A stretch of 64,000 nt of DNA from Terrimesophilobacter sp963702165 (GCA_963702165.1 OY969722.1:2232001-2296000), one strand, 5' to 3'; counted from the first letter of the stretch, positions 34,069 to 43,473 are shown. The notes: a model not told the origin generated them from the letters alone. A program made the numbers and translations.

Positions 34069-35265
34069 TCAGGCGCTCTGGGCGACCGGCCGTACCCGCC
34101 GGGCCGTGGCCCCGAACACCGCTTCGATGCCCGCGACGAACTCGTGACCCCGGCCGTCCTCCGCTAGCTCCCGCGCGCGCACCGACGGCCCGTGCAGCAG
34201 CACGCCTGCGAAGTGGCGTAAGGCACGCTCGATCTCGGGGTTGGCGCTGTGCTGCTCCAGCTCGGTGCCAAGCAGGTCGAGCACGTGCTCACGCATGGCC
34301 ACGACGGCCGGTGCGACGGTGCTGTCTGCGGTGAACTGCGCCGCGGCGGTGCTGATCAGCTCCCGGGCATCCGCGGTCGCGGTCAGCGCCTCGAGCGGCG
34401 CGTGCAGGCTTATGGTCTCGAGGTCGAGCAGCTCGACATGCGGCACTGCGGTGATCCCGGAGCTGATGTTGCGCGGCATCCCCAGGTCGACGAACAGGCG
34501 GCGGCTCCCCTCGCTCACGTGCTGCTCGGTGATCACCGGATGCTCGTAGGAGGTGCAGGTTATGACGAGCTGAGCGTCGGCGATTGCCGCTTCCAGGTCG
34601 GTGACCGGCTCGAGCGAGTACTTGGCCGCGAAGGTGGCCGCGCGCCCGCTCGGGGAGAACACCGACAGGTCCGATGCGCCGCGCTCGCGCAGCGCGGCGA
34701 CGGTCGTGGCCGCGTACCGTCCGGTGCCGACGATCAAGACGCGCAACTCGGACCAGTCCGCGAACCGGCTGGAGGCGAGCTCGAGTGCAAGCCGCACGAG
34801 CGAGCGCCCGGAACTGCCGAGCGCAGTGCGGGTCTTCACCCCGCGGCTGGTCTTCGCCGCGGCCTGGAACAGCTTCTCGAGCCGAGCCGAGGTCGTGCCT
34901 GCCTCTCGCGCCGCCGTCAACGCCCGGCTGACCTGGCCGGAGATCTCGTCCTCGCCGACGACGACCGACTCGAGGCCCGCCGCGACAGAGAACAGGTGCC
35001 GCGCCACGTCCTCGCCCGCGGCCGTGGTGGCGTGCTTCGCGAGCTCATCCGCGTCCACGCCGGTGGCGTCCGCAATGGCGGCGATCGCATCCGGATGCTC
35101 GGAGTCGACGTAGACCTCGAACCGGTTGCAGGTGGAGAGCACCACAGCGCCGTCGATCTCAGCGAGCCCGCCCAAGGTGCCCAGTGCGCGGTCGGCCTTG
35201 GTCGTCAACGACTCGAGGAAATCGAAATCGGACGTGCGGTGGCTGACGGAGACGCAATGGATCAC
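34069..35265 (-). CDS. hemA: Glutamyl-tRNA reductase
   Basis: A 398-residue enzyme of the C5 pathway that reduces Glu-tRNA to glutamate-1-semialdehyde with NADPH. Catalytic Cys46 lies in VLSTCNRFEVYV. The central domain has the family signature HLFSVAAGLESVVVGEDEIS; the NADPH fold follows (VLIVGTGRYAATTVAALRE), then the C-terminal dimerisation helices. It is divergent from hemE, with 44 bp between start codons. In many bacteria haem destabilises HemA through its N-terminus; this cannot be judged here. Its product is the substrate of HemL at the far end of the opposite operon. Confidence 0.96.
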   Translation of the reverse strand: MIHCVSVSHRTSDFDFLESLTTKADRALGTLGGLAEIDGAVVLSTCNRFEVYVDSEHPDAIAAIADATGVDADELAKHATTAAGEDVARHLFSVAAGLESVVVGEDEISGQVSRALTAAREAGTTSARLEKLFQAAAKTSRGVKTRTALGSSGRSLVRLALELASSRFADWSELRVLIVGTGRYAATTVAALRERGASDLSVFSPSGRAATFAAKYSLEPVTDLEAAIADAQLVITCTSYEHPVITEQHVSEGSRRLFVDLGMPRNISSGITAVPHVELLDLETISLHAPLEALTATADARELISTAAAQFTADSTVAPAVVAMREHVLDLLGTELEQHSANPEIERALRHFAGVLLHGPSVRARELAEDGRGHEFVAGIEAVFGATARRVRPVAQSA

Positions 35266-35309
35266 GGTGAGCCAGTGTAAGCGAAGGTACCCGAGCCTAT
35301 GCTGTTCGG

Positions 35310-36368
35310 GTGCTTCTGACAGAGACCCATCCGCTCATCGACGGTAGGACATCCACCTCACCGCTCATTCGTGCCTACCGGGGTGATCGCCCCGAGGTTC
35401 CGCCGATCTGGTTCATGCGGCAGGCCGGCCGATCCCTGCCCGAATACCGGGCGCTGCGTGAGTCGGGGTCGATGCTCGATGCGTGCCTGAACCCCGAACT
35501 CGCGAGCGAAATCACCCTGCAGCCGGTGCGTCGGCACGGCGTCGACGCCGGCATCTTCTTCAGCGACATCGTGGTGCCGGTCAAGCTCGGCGGCGTTGAG
35601 GTCGAGATCGTGCCCGGACGCGGTCCGGTGCTTGCGAATCCGATCCGCACGGCCTCGGATGTCGCCGCGCTGCGCCCGCTCGACCCTGAGGTGTTCGCGC
35701 CGATCCGGGAGGCGGTCGCGCTCACCGTCGCCGAGTTGGGGAACACACCGCTCATCGGCTTCGCCGGCGCGCCATTCACGCTCGCCGCGTACCTGGTCGA
35801 GGGCGGGCCGTCAAAGGACCACCTGCGTGCACGGACCCTCATGCACTCCGATCCGCACACCTGGGCGGCGCTGATGAACTGGGCCGCTGACGCCTCGGGT
35901 GCGTTCCTGCGAGCCCAGGTCGAGGCCGGGGCCTCCGCGGTGCAGCTGTTCGACTCGTGGGTCGGGTCGCTGAGCGTCGTCGACTACGTGCGCCGCGTCG
36001 CGCCGCATTCGGCGCGTGCACTCGACCACCTGCGCGGCACCGATGTGCCCAAGGTGCACTTCGGCGTCGGCACCGGCGAGCTGCTCGGCGCGATGCGCGC
36101 GGTCGGCGCGGATGTCATGGGCGTCGACTGGCGGATCCCGCTCGATGAAGCCAATCGCCGATTGGGTGGTGAGACGCCGCTGCAGGGCAACATCGATCCT
36201 GCGCTGCTCGCTGCGCCGTGGCCGGCGATCGAGAACCACGTCCGCGCGGTCGTCGACGCGGGCCGGGCGGCTCCGGCGCATGTGGTCAACCTGGGCCACG
36301 GCGTTCCGCCGGAGACCGACCCCGACGTGCTCAGCCGCATCGTCGAGCTCGTGCATTCGCTCGGCTGA
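35310..36368 (+). CDS. hemE: Uroporphyrinogen decarboxylase
   Basis: A 352-residue enzyme that removes four carboxyl groups from uroporphyrinogen III to give coproporphyrinogen III. Signature 1 is PIWFMRQAGRSLPEYR (about 30-45), the catalytic Asp is in FFSDIVVP, and signature 2 is GFAGAPFTLAAYLVEGG. Starts at GTG 35310. First gene of the eight-gene hem operon; its stop overlaps the hemY start (TGATG). Confidence 0.96.
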   Translation: MLLTETHPLIDGRTSTSPLIRAYRGDRPEVPPIWFMRQAGRSLPEYRALRESGSMLDACLNPELASEITLQPVRRHGVDAGIFFSDIVVPVKLGGVEVEIVPGRGPVLANPIRTASDVAALRPLDPEVFAPIREAVALTVAELGNTPLIGFAGAPFTLAAYLVEGGPSKDHLRARTLMHSDPHTWAALMNWAADASGAFLRAQVEAGASAVQLFDSWVGSLSVVDYVRRVAPHSARALDHLRGTDVPKVHFGVGTGELLGAMRAVGADVMGVDWRIPLDEANRRLGGETPLQGNIDPALLAAPWPAIENHVRAVVDAGRAAPAHVVNLGHGVPPETDPDVLSRIVELVHSLG

Positions 36369-37675
36369 TGCCGCTCGGCTCGACCGCCTGGCCGGTCATC
36401 GTCGTCGGTGGCGGAGTCGCCGGACTGGTGCTCGCGCGTGATCTCGCCATCGCTGGGGAGAAGGTCGTGCTCGTCGAGGCGACCGATCGGCTGGGCGGGC
36501 AGGTGCGACGGCATCGACTCGCCGGGCTCGACCTCGACGCTGGCGCAGAGGCCTACGCGACGCGCAATCCGTCGGTCCCGGAGTTGGCAGAAGAGCTCGG
36601 TCTCGGTGGTGAGCTGGTGAGCCCCAACCCGGCCGGCTCGTGGCTGTTCACCGCCGAATCGGACGCCTATCCGCTGCCCGCGACCAGCCTGCTCGGCATT
36701 CCGGGGGTGATCGACGAGCAGCTCGAACGCGTCCTCGGCGCACAGGCAACCGCTCGCGTCGCCGCCGACGCCGAGCTCCCGACCGCGCTGGGCGCGGATG
36801 CCGTGACCCTGGGCGAGCTCGTGCGGGTCCGGATGGGCGACGCGGTAGTCGATCGCCTGGTGGCGCCGGTCACCACTGGCGTGCACAGCGCGCATCCGGA
36901 TGCTCTGCCGCTCGACCGGGTTGCACCCGGGCTGCGCGCGGCACTCGCTCGCGAGGGCTCGCTCGCCACTGCGGTGCGCACGCTCCGGGAGCAGGCGCCG
37001 GCCGGCTCGGCCGTCGGCGGGATCCGGGGCGGGATGGCCCGGCTGGTCGACGAACTGGAAAGCGAGCTCGCGGGCTTGGGCGTCGACGTTCACTTCGGGA
37101 CACCGGCAGAGGACGTGACGCCGACGAGTGTCACGGTCGGCGCGGAGCGGCTGCACGGCACGGTCGTCGTCGCGGCGCCGGGGGTGCTCGCTCCGGCCAG
37201 CATCCGGCCGGCCACCGTTGTGACACTGGTCGTCGAGCGGCCAGAGCTGGCCGCGGCACCGCGGGGTTCCGGCGTGCTCGTTGCGCCGGGTGCGCCGGTG
37301 ACCGCGCGAGCGCTCACCCACCAGAGCGCGAAGTGGCAGTGGCTCGCAGAAGCGGCGGGCGGGCTGGATGTGCTCCGGCTCTCCTACGAGCATCCGGTGC
37401 CGATCGAGACCGCTCGCGGCGACGCGTCGACGCTGCTCGGGGTGACGATCCGGCCCGGTGACATCGTGGAGTCCGCGGTCGTCGAATGGCAGCGCTCAGG
37501 GATCGAACCCGGCGCCGAGCATCCGCAGGTCGGAGAGGCCGCCTCCGGCACCGGTCTGGCCTCGGTCGTGCAGCACGCACGCGCGACCGCTCGGCGGCTG
37601 CTGGCTGTGGGCGGCACTCGGGAACACGACGTACGGTTGAAGCGCGAAAAAGGGAGCACCACGAATGACGATTGA
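36368..37675 (+). CDS. hemY: Coproporphyrinogen III oxidase (HemY/CgoX; protoporphyrinogen-oxidase family)
   Basis: A 435-residue FAD enzyme. The N-terminal motif is IVVGGGVAGLVLARDLAIAG, followed by EATDRLGGQVRRH, a substrate-binding middle and a C-terminal Gly/Ala segment (GTGLASVVQHARATARRLL). In Gram-positive bacteria this family oxidises coproporphyrinogen III to coproporphyrin III, used by the ferrochelatase encoded two genes on. The middle domain is rather divergent and short against Bacillus HemY. Start ATG 36368 overlaps the hemE stop. The end overlaps the hemQ start by 11 bp. Confidence 0.9.
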   Translation: MPLGSTAWPVIVVGGGVAGLVLARDLAIAGEKVVLVEATDRLGGQVRRHRLAGLDLDAGAEAYATRNPSVPELAEELGLGGELVSPNPAGSWLFTAESDAYPLPATSLLGIPGVIDEQLERVLGAQATARVAADAELPTALGADAVTLGELVRVRMGDAVVDRLVAPVTTGVHSAHPDALPLDRVAPGLRAALAREGSLATAVRTLREQAPAGSAVGGIRGGMARLVDELESELAGLGVDVHFGTPAEDVTPTSVTVGAERLHGTVVVAAPGVLAPASIRPATVVTLVVERPELAAAPRGSGVLVAPGAPVTARALTHQSAKWQWLAEAAGGLDVLRLSYEHPVPIETARGDASTLLGVTIRPGDIVESAVVEWQRSGIEPGAEHPQVGEAASGTGLASVVQHARATARRLLAVGGTREHDVRLKREKGSTTNDD

Positions 37676-38333
37676 CACACCGGAACTCGGCTACACGTTC
37701 TGGGCGGTTCTGCGCCGCAACCCCGAGGTCACCGCGTCCGGCGACGTCGACGGACTCGCCGAGCGGGTCGCCGCGGTTGAAGCATCCGGTGTGACCCTGC
37801 GCGGCATCTACGACGTCTCCGGCATCCGCGCCGACGGCGACCTGATGGTGTGGATGCACGGCGCCCCTCCCGAGAAGCTGCAGTGGGCGCTGCGCGAACT
37901 GCGGCGCGCGCCGCTGCTGCAGCCGCTGCTTCCGACCTGGAACGTGCTCGGCGTGCACCGCGACGCGGAGTTCAGCGCCAACCATCTGCCCGCGTACCTG
38001 CGCGACACCCAGCCCAAGCAATGGCTGACGGTGTACCCGTTCGTGCGCTCCTACGAGTGGTACCTGCTGCCGGAGGAGGAGCGCAAGCAGATGCTCGGCG
38101 ACCACGGTCGCATGGGCCGCGAGTTCCCGCAGGTGCAGTCGAACACCGTCGCGAGCTTCGCGCTGGGCGACTACGAGTGGCTGCTCGGCTTGGAAGCCGA
38201 CGAGTTGGTCGACCTGGTCGACCTTATGCGTCACCTGCGGCACACCGAAGCTCGGATGCATGTGCGCGAAGAGGTGCCGTTCTACACCGGCCGCCGGATC
38301 ACCCTCGATGAAGTCGCCGAGGTGCTTGCGTGA
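37665..38333 (+). CDS. hemQ: Coproheme decarboxylase HemQ (chlorite dismutase family)
   Basis: A 222-residue enzyme that turns iron-coproporphyrin III into haem b with hydrogen peroxide, the last step of the coproporphyrin-dependent route. The conserved TVYPFVRSYEWYLLP block carries the catalytic Tyr (about 124) and neighbouring Arg/Tyr, and SNTVASFALGDYEWLLGLEA is the second family signature. The proximal His is likely in MRHLRHTEAR. The presence of HemQ confirms the Gram-positive branch. Stop overlaps hemH by GTGA. Confidence 0.96.
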   Translation: MTIDTPELGYTFWAVLRRNPEVTASGDVDGLAERVAAVEASGVTLRGIYDVSGIRADGDLMVWMHGAPPEKLQWALRELRRAPLLQPLLPTWNVLGVHRDAEFSANHLPAYLRDTQPKQWLTVYPFVRSYEWYLLPEEERKQMLGDHGRMGREFPQVQSNTVASFALGDYEWLLGLEADELVDLVDLMRHLRHTEARMHVREEVPFYTGRRITLDEVAEVLA

Positions 38334-39424
38334 CCGAGGCGGTTCGCTACGACGCCATCCTCCTGGCCGGCTTCGGCGGTCCAGAGGGTCAAGACGACGT
38401 GATCCCGTTCCTGCGCAACGTCACGCGCGGTCGCGGCATCCCCGAGGAGCGCCTCGAAGAGGTCGCCACCCACTACCGCCACTTCGGCGGGGTCAGCCCG
38501 ATCAACGAGCACAACCGGCAACTGAAGTCGGCACTCGAGACCGAACTGGCGACACGCGGCATCGAACTGCCGGTGTTGTGGGGTAACCGCAACTGGGCGC
38601 CTTTCCTGGCCGAAGCGGTGACGGATGCGCATGAGCGCGGGTACACCCGCCTGCTCGGCGTCGCGACCAGCGCCTACAGCTCGTACTCCAGCTGCCGGCA
38701 GTACCGCGAGGACTTCGCGCGCGCACTGGACGACACCGGACTCACCGGGATCGTCCAGATCGACAAGGTGCGCCAGTTCTTCGACCACCCTGGCTTCGTG
38801 CAGGGCTTCATCGACGGGGTTCGCGACGCGCTCGCCGGACTGGACGGCGTGCCGGACGAACGCATCCGGGTGCTGTTCTCCACCCACAGCATCCCCACCG
38901 ACGACGCCGTCCGGAGCGGCCCGCGCGACCGCGACTACGGACCCGGTGGCGCGTACCAGGCGCAGCACGAAGCGGTCGCCGAGGTGGTGATGGCCGCGCA
39001 GGAGCGAGCGCCGCAGTGGCAGCTGGTGTTCCAGTCGCGCTCGGGGCCACCCAGCATGCCCTGGCTCGAACCGGACATCATCGACGTCATCGATGCTCTC
39101 GACGCCGACCAGGTCGACGCGGTCGTCATCGTGCCGCTCGGGTTCGTCAGCGACCACATGGAGGTCATGTGGGACCTCGACACCGAGGCGCTGGAGGCGG
39201 CACACGAGCGCGGCTTCACCGCGGTGCGCACCCCGACGCCGGGTGTGAACCCGGACTTCGTGAAGGGGCTCATCGACCTTGCCCTCGAACGCATCAACGG
39301 AACGCCGGACGAAGAGCGGCCGGCGCTCACTTCGCTCGGCCCGTGGTTCGACGTCTGCCGGCCGGCCTGTTGCGAGAACGTGCGGGCCGGATTCAAGCCG
39401 GCGGTAGCGGGAGTGGCACCATGA
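38330..39424 (+). CDS. hemH: Coproporphyrin ferrochelatase with [2Fe-2S] ligands
   Basis: A 364-residue enzyme inserting Fe(II) into coproporphyrin III. N-terminal ILLAGFGGPEGQDDVIPFL; catalytic His in LFSTHSIP and Glu/His region in FVSDHMEVMWD. Three C-terminal cysteines (WFDVCRPACCENVR) together with an internal one (YSSYSSCRQYRED) match the [2Fe-2S] cluster ligands known in actinobacterial ferrochelatases, a possible link to iron or redox status. GTG start 38330; stop overlaps hemC by ATGA. Confidence 0.95.
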   Translation: MTEAVRYDAILLAGFGGPEGQDDVIPFLRNVTRGRGIPEERLEEVATHYRHFGGVSPINEHNRQLKSALETELATRGIELPVLWGNRNWAPFLAEAVTDAHERGYTRLLGVATSAYSSYSSCRQYREDFARALDDTGLTGIVQIDKVRQFFDHPGFVQGFIDGVRDALAGLDGVPDERIRVLFSTHSIPTDDAVRSGPRDRDYGPGGAYQAQHEAVAEVVMAAQERAPQWQLVFQSRSGPPSMPWLEPDIIDVIDALDADQVDAVVIVPLGFVSDHMEVMWDLDTEALEAAHERGFTAVRTPTPGVNPDFVKGLIDLALERINGTPDEERPALTSLGPWFDVCRPACCENVRAGFKPAVAGVAP

Positions 39425-40338
39425 CCCTTCGGATCGGAACCCGAGCCAGTGCGCTGGCGATGGCGCAGACCAAGCAGATCGCGGCGCGACTGGAACAGAA
39501 GACCGGCGCCGAGATCGAACTCGTGCCGATCACGTCGGAGGGCGATCGCACCACCGCGTCACTTGCCTCGCTCGGCGGAACCGGCGTCTTCGCCGCCGCG
39601 CTGCGCGAAGCGCTGCTCGCGGGCGAATGCGATGTCGTGGTCCACTCGCTCAAGGACCTGCCGACCGGCGCGCTCGCCGGCCTGAGCATCGGTGCAACCC
39701 CCAAGCGCGTCGACGCTCGGGATGCGCTGTGCGCGCGCGATGGGCTGACCCTCGAGACGCTGCCACAAGGCGCCAGGCTCGGCACCGGGTCGCCGCGCCG
39801 ACGCGCGCAGGCGCTCGCGCTCCGCCCCGACCTGGAGGTCATCGACATCCGCGGCAACGTCGACACCAGGCTTGGCAAGGTGACCTCGGGCGAGCTCGAC
39901 GCTGTCGTGCTCGCGGCGGCCGGACTCGAGCGGCTGGGCAGGCTGGACGAGGTGACCCAGCTGCTCGAACTCTCCACCTGGCCGACGGCGCCCGGGCAGG
40001 GAGCGCTCGCACTCGAGGTGCGCACGGGTGACGAGAACCTGGTCTCGAAGCTGGACCACGCCCCAACCCGCCTCATGGTGGAGACCGAACGTGGGGTGCT
40101 CGCGCGGCTCGAGGCCGGATGCGCCGCCCCGGTGGGCGTCACCGCGGCGATCGATGCCGGGCTGCTCTTCGTCTCAGCACGCGTCTACGCGCTGGACGGC
40201 ACGGCGCAGCTCACCAGTTCGCACGCGCTGTACCCGGCAGACGTGAAGAACCCCGCTGACGAACTCGCCGACCGCGTCGTCGACGAGCTCCTCGCGGCCG
40301 GCGCCGCAGACCTCGCACCACTCGGCGGCAACCGGTGA
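39421..40338 (+). CDS. hemC: Hydroxymethylbilane synthase (porphobilinogen deaminase)
   Basis: A 305-residue enzyme that joins four porphobilinogens. The start MTLRIGTRASALAMAQTKQI is diagnostic. VHSLKDLPT holds the substrate-binding Lys/Asp, and the dipyrromethane cofactor attaches to Cys234 (LEAGCAAPVG). ATG 39421 overlaps the hemH stop; upstream in-frame sequence belongs to hemH in another frame. The stop overlaps hemD by GTGA. Confidence 0.96.
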   Translation: MTLRIGTRASALAMAQTKQIAARLEQKTGAEIELVPITSEGDRTTASLASLGGTGVFAAALREALLAGECDVVVHSLKDLPTGALAGLSIGATPKRVDARDALCARDGLTLETLPQGARLGTGSPRRRAQALALRPDLEVIDIRGNVDTRLGKVTSGELDAVVLAAAGLERLGRLDEVTQLLELSTWPTAPGQGALALEVRTGDENLVSKLDHAPTRLMVETERGVLARLEAGCAAPVGVTAAIDAGLLFVSARVYALDGTAQLTSSHALYPADVKNPADELADRVVDELLAAGAADLAPLGGNR

Positions 40339-41078
40339 ACGGAGCCCTCGACGGTGCTCTCGTGCTCGTCCCGCGGGGCGGCACGTGGGGCGAATCCGTC
40401 GCGGCACGGTTGCGCGAGCACGGCGCAAGCCCCGTGATCGCGCCGCTCATCGAGTTCGCACCCGCCCCCGACCCGGATGCGCTCGACGCGGCCCTCTCTG
40501 AACTCGAGAATGAGGAATTCGACTGGGTGGTGTTCACGAGCGCAACGACGATCGAGGCGCTCGGCGGCACCCGGATCCCGGAGCGGACCAAGGTGGCCGC
40601 CGTCGGCGATGCCACGGCACACACCCTCACGACTGCCGGCGTGCGCGTCGACTTCCAGCCGGAAGCCGACGCATCCGCGCGCGCGATGGTCGACGAGTGG
40701 CCGGCCGACGGCGTGCGGGTGCTCATCCCGCACTCGGAGCTTGCGGCTCCCACGCTGGCCGACGGGTTGCGCGCGCGAGGCAATGACGTCGTTGCGGTGG
40801 CCGCCTACCGCAATCTCCCGGTCCCTGTCGCAGCCCAGGTGGCCGAGGCCGTCAGGAGCGGCGACTTCCGTGCCCTGTTCGTGACGTCGGGCAGCGTTGC
40901 ACGCCAGGTTGCAGAGCAACTCGCGCCCGTGCCATCCGGAACCACCGTCGTCTGCATCGGCCCGCGCACCGCCGAAGAGGCAGCCGCGGCAGGACTACGA
41001 GTCGACCTCGTCGCCGAGCGTCGCAGCATCGACTCGATGATCGACTCCCTCATTCAAGCCAGCCAGGAGACACCATGA
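40335..41078 (+). CDS. hemD: Uroporphyrinogen-III synthase
   Basis: A 247-residue two-domain enzyme that cyclises hydroxymethylbilane with inversion of ring D. Recognisable blocks are VLVPRGGTWGESVAARL at the start, WVVFTSATTIEAL, a conserved Tyr in VVAVAAYRNLPV and VTSGSVARQVAEQL with CIGPRTAEEA. The family is sequence-poor, so the operon position between hemC and hemB is strong support. A full-length paralogue lies at 60974-61744. GTG start; stop overlaps hemB. Confidence 0.93.
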   Translation: MNGALDGALVLVPRGGTWGESVAARLREHGASPVIAPLIEFAPAPDPDALDAALSELENEEFDWVVFTSATTIEALGGTRIPERTKVAAVGDATAHTLTTAGVRVDFQPEADASARAMVDEWPADGVRVLIPHSELAAPTLADGLRARGNDVVAVAAYRNLPVPVAAQVAEAVRSGDFRALFVTSGSVARQVAEQLAPVPSGTTVVCIGPRTAEEAAAAGLRVDLVAERRSIDSMIDSLIQASQETP

Positions 41079-42049
41079 GTCTGCCCGACCGACCGCGCCG
41101 ACTGCGCATGACCCCGGCGATGCGCCGGCTGGTCGCCGAGACCCGGCTGCACCGGGCCGAGCTGATCCTGCCGATGTTCGTGCGTGAGGGGCTGGCCGAG
41201 CCGGCGCCGGTCGGCTCGATGCCGGGGGTCATGCAGCACAGCATGGACTCCTTCCGGGCTGCGCTGAACGAGGCCGCCGCGGCAGGGATCGGGGGCGTGA
41301 TGCTGTTCGGTGTTCCCGAGAAGAAGGATGCGATCGGCTCCGGCGCGACCGACGAGGACGGCATCCTGAACCAGGCGACGCGGGTCGCGATCTCCGAGGT
41401 GGGGGATGCGCTGGTCGTGCAGACCGACCTGTGCCTGGACGAGTTCACCGACCACGGCCACTGCGGCGTGCTGGATGCGGCCGGCAGGGTCGACAACGAC
41501 GCGAGCCTGGAGCGTTACCGCGACATGGCGCTCGCGCAAGCCGCGGCCGGCTCAGCACTGCTCGGCCTGTCCGGCATGATGGACGGCCAGGTCGCCGCGG
41601 TGCGCGACGCGCTGGACACGGCCGGTTTCACCGACACCGCGCTGCTCGGATACGCCGCCAAGTACGCGTCCGCGTTCTACGGGCCGTTCCGCGAGGCGGT
41701 CGACTCGTCCCTGACCGGCGACCGCAAGTCCTACCAGCAGGACCCGGCGAACCGCCGCGAGGGCGTGCGCGAGGCGAGCATCGACCTCGATGAGGGCGCC
41801 GACGTGATCATGGTCAAGCCCGCGATGTCCTATCTGGACGTGCTCGCCGATGTCGCCGCGATCAGCAGCGTGCCGGTGTGGGCGTACCAGGTCAGCGGCG
41901 AGTACGCGATGATCGAGGCCGCGGCCGCGAACGGCTGGATCGATCGCGAGCGGGCGATCATGGAGAGCCTGATCAGCATCAGGCGGGCGGGAGCGGATGC
42001 GGTACTGACCTACTGGGCGATCGAGGCGGCAGGAGCGATATCACGATGA
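41075..42049 (+). CDS. hemB: Delta-aminolevulinic acid dehydratase (porphobilinogen synthase)
   Basis: A 324-residue enzyme that condenses two 5-aminolevulinates. The Schiff-base lysines are in GYAAKYASAFYGPFR and DVIMVKPAMSYLDVL. The metal-binding loop reads QTDLCLDEFTDHGHCGV. The MMDGQV motif is also present. ATGA overlap with hemL at the 3' end. Confidence 0.96.
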   Translation: MSLPDRPRRLRMTPAMRRLVAETRLHRAELILPMFVREGLAEPAPVGSMPGVMQHSMDSFRAALNEAAAAGIGGVMLFGVPEKKDAIGSGATDEDGILNQATRVAISEVGDALVVQTDLCLDEFTDHGHCGVLDAAGRVDNDASLERYRDMALAQAAAGSALLGLSGMMDGQVAAVRDALDTAGFTDTALLGYAAKYASAFYGPFREAVDSSLTGDRKSYQQDPANRREGVREASIDLDEGADVIMVKPAMSYLDVLADVAAISSVPVWAYQVSGEYAMIEAAAANGWIDRERAIMESLISIRRAGADAVLTYWAIEAAGAISR

Positions 42050-43353
42050 CGACCAACGAGCAGGAATTCGAGCACGCGCGCGCGGTCATCCCCGGCGGCA
42101 CCAACTCGCCGGTGCGCGCGTACGGCTCGGTGGGCGGCACACCCCGGTTCTTCCAGAGCGCACGCGGCCCGTACGTCACGGACGTCGAGGGCAACGAGTA
42201 CGTCGACCTGGTCGCGTCCTGGGGTCCGGCCCTGCTCGGGCACGCGCATCCGGCGGTCGTGCAAGCGGTGCAGGATGCCGCGGCCCGCGGACTCTCGTTC
42301 GGCGCCCCGACCGCGGCCGAGACCGAGCTGGTCGAGCTCGTGCGAGAACGCGTGCCCGCCGTCGAGAAGCTGCGCCTGGTGTCGACCGGCACCGAGGCGA
42401 CCATGACGGCAATCCGGCTCGCGCGCGGCTTCACCGGTCGCGACCTGCTGGTGAAGTTCGCCGGCCACTACCACGGCCACTCCGACTCGCTGCTGGCCGA
42501 GGCCGGGTCCGGGCTCGCGACGCTGTCGCTGCCCGGATCGGCGGGCGTGCCTGCCGCCGTCGCGGCCGAGACGCTGGTGCTCCCGTACAACGATCTCGAC
42601 GCGGTGCGCGCAGCCTTCGAGGCGCATGAGGGCAGGATCGCTGCGGTCATCACCGAGGCTGCCGCGGCGAACATGGGCGTTGTCCCGCCGGATGCCGGGT
42701 TCAATCGCGCGCTGTCAGACCTGACGCGCGAACACGGTGCGCTGCTCATCCTCGACGAGGTGCTGACCGGGTTCCGCACCGGCCCGAGCGGGTGGTGGGG
42801 GATCGAGCGCGACGGTGACGCACCGTTCACGCCCGACCTGTTCACCTTCGGCAAGGTCATCGGCGGCGGGATGCCGCTCGCGGCGATCGGCGGCCGCGCA
42901 GACGTGATGGACCGGCTCGCGCCGGAGGGCCCGGTGTACCAGGCAGGCACGCTCAGCGGCAACCCGGTCGCGGTCGCCGCGGGCATAGCGACGCTCACGG
43001 CAGCGGATGGCCCGGTGTACGACCGGCTGGGGGCCGTCGCCGACACCATCGCCGACGCGGTGTCTGCCGCGCTCTCAGCCGAGGGGGTCGAGCACTCGGT
43101 GCAGCGCGCCGGCACGCTGTTCTCTTTCTCGTTCAGCGCCCAGCCGCCGCGCAACTACGACGCGGTGCGGCGGCAGGAGGCGTTCCGCTACCCGCCGTTC
43201 TTCCACGCCATGCTCGACGCCGGCGTCAGCCTGCCACCGTCGGTCTTCGAAGCGTGGTTCGTCACCGCAGCGCACGACGACGCGGCGGTGGACCGCGTGC
43301 TGACCGCGCTTCCGGCAGCCGCGCGCGCCGCGGCATCCGCCCGCCGCCCCTGA
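42046..43353 (+). CDS. hemL: Glutamate-1-semialdehyde 2,1-aminomutase
   Basis: A 435-residue class III aminotransferase making 5-aminolevulinate from the HemA product. Features: PGGTNSPVRAYGSVGG near the start, KFAGHYHGHSDSLL, LILDEVLTGFR, and the PLP lysine in LFTFGKVIGGGMP. ATG 42046 overlaps the hemB stop and gives the normal N-terminus; the longer frame upstream is antisense-free hemB shadow. It closes the operon, and a 64-bp palindrome begins 4 bp after its stop. Confidence 0.96.
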   Translation: MTTNEQEFEHARAVIPGGTNSPVRAYGSVGGTPRFFQSARGPYVTDVEGNEYVDLVASWGPALLGHAHPAVVQAVQDAAARGLSFGAPTAAETELVELVRERVPAVEKLRLVSTGTEATMTAIRLARGFTGRDLLVKFAGHYHGHSDSLLAEAGSGLATLSLPGSAGVPAAVAAETLVLPYNDLDAVRAAFEAHEGRIAAVITEAAAANMGVVPPDAGFNRALSDLTREHGALLILDEVLTGFRTGPSGWWGIERDGDAPFTPDLFTFGKVIGGGMPLAAIGGRADVMDRLAPEGPVYQAGTLSGNPVAVAAGIATLTAADGPVYDRLGAVADTIADAVSAALSAEGVEHSVQRAGTLFSFSFSAQPPRNYDAVRRQEAFRYPPFFHAMLDAGVSLPPSVFEAWFVTAAHDDAAVDRVLTALPAAARAAASARRP

Positions 43354-43356
43354 CCG

Positions 43357-43420
43357 TCCGATGAGGTTTGTGCCACACGAGGCCGAACGTTCGCCCTCGG
43401 ATGGCACAAACGTCATCGGA
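43357..43420. terminator. 64-bp near-perfect palindrome after the hem operon
   Basis: From TCCGATGA at 43357 to TCATCGGA ending 43420, the sequence pairs with itself almost throughout: an 8-bp outer arm, one G-G mismatch, a 10-bp arm (GTTTGTGCCA / TGGCACAAAC), a small mismatch, then CGAGG/CCTCG and the core CGAACGTTCG. As RNA it would fold from either strand. It begins 4 bp after hemL, so it probably ends the operon, although no T tract follows. See the hairpin at 44551, which shares the outer arm. Confidence 0.75.
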
Positions 43421-43454
43421 AGCAGGCAACGGGGCCGGAGGTTGGCGATCGAGG

Positions 43455-43473
43455 GTAAGTTAGCCTAACCTAA
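43455..43473 (-). promoter_or_regulatory. DtxR/IdeR iron box
   Basis: On the minus strand TTAGGTTAGGCTAACTTAC matches the iron-box consensus TTAGGTTAGGCTAACCTAA at 17 of 19 positions. It lies 35 bp before the ferric-iron binding lipoprotein gene, so iron-bound DtxR/IdeR should repress the three-gene transporter. Confidence 0.9.

Noticed and set aside
43357..43420. CRISPR repeat or IS terminal repeat
   Set aside because: Only one copy, no spacers, no cas genes, and no transposase between the palindrome and the related hairpin; the segment between them is an intact iron operon.
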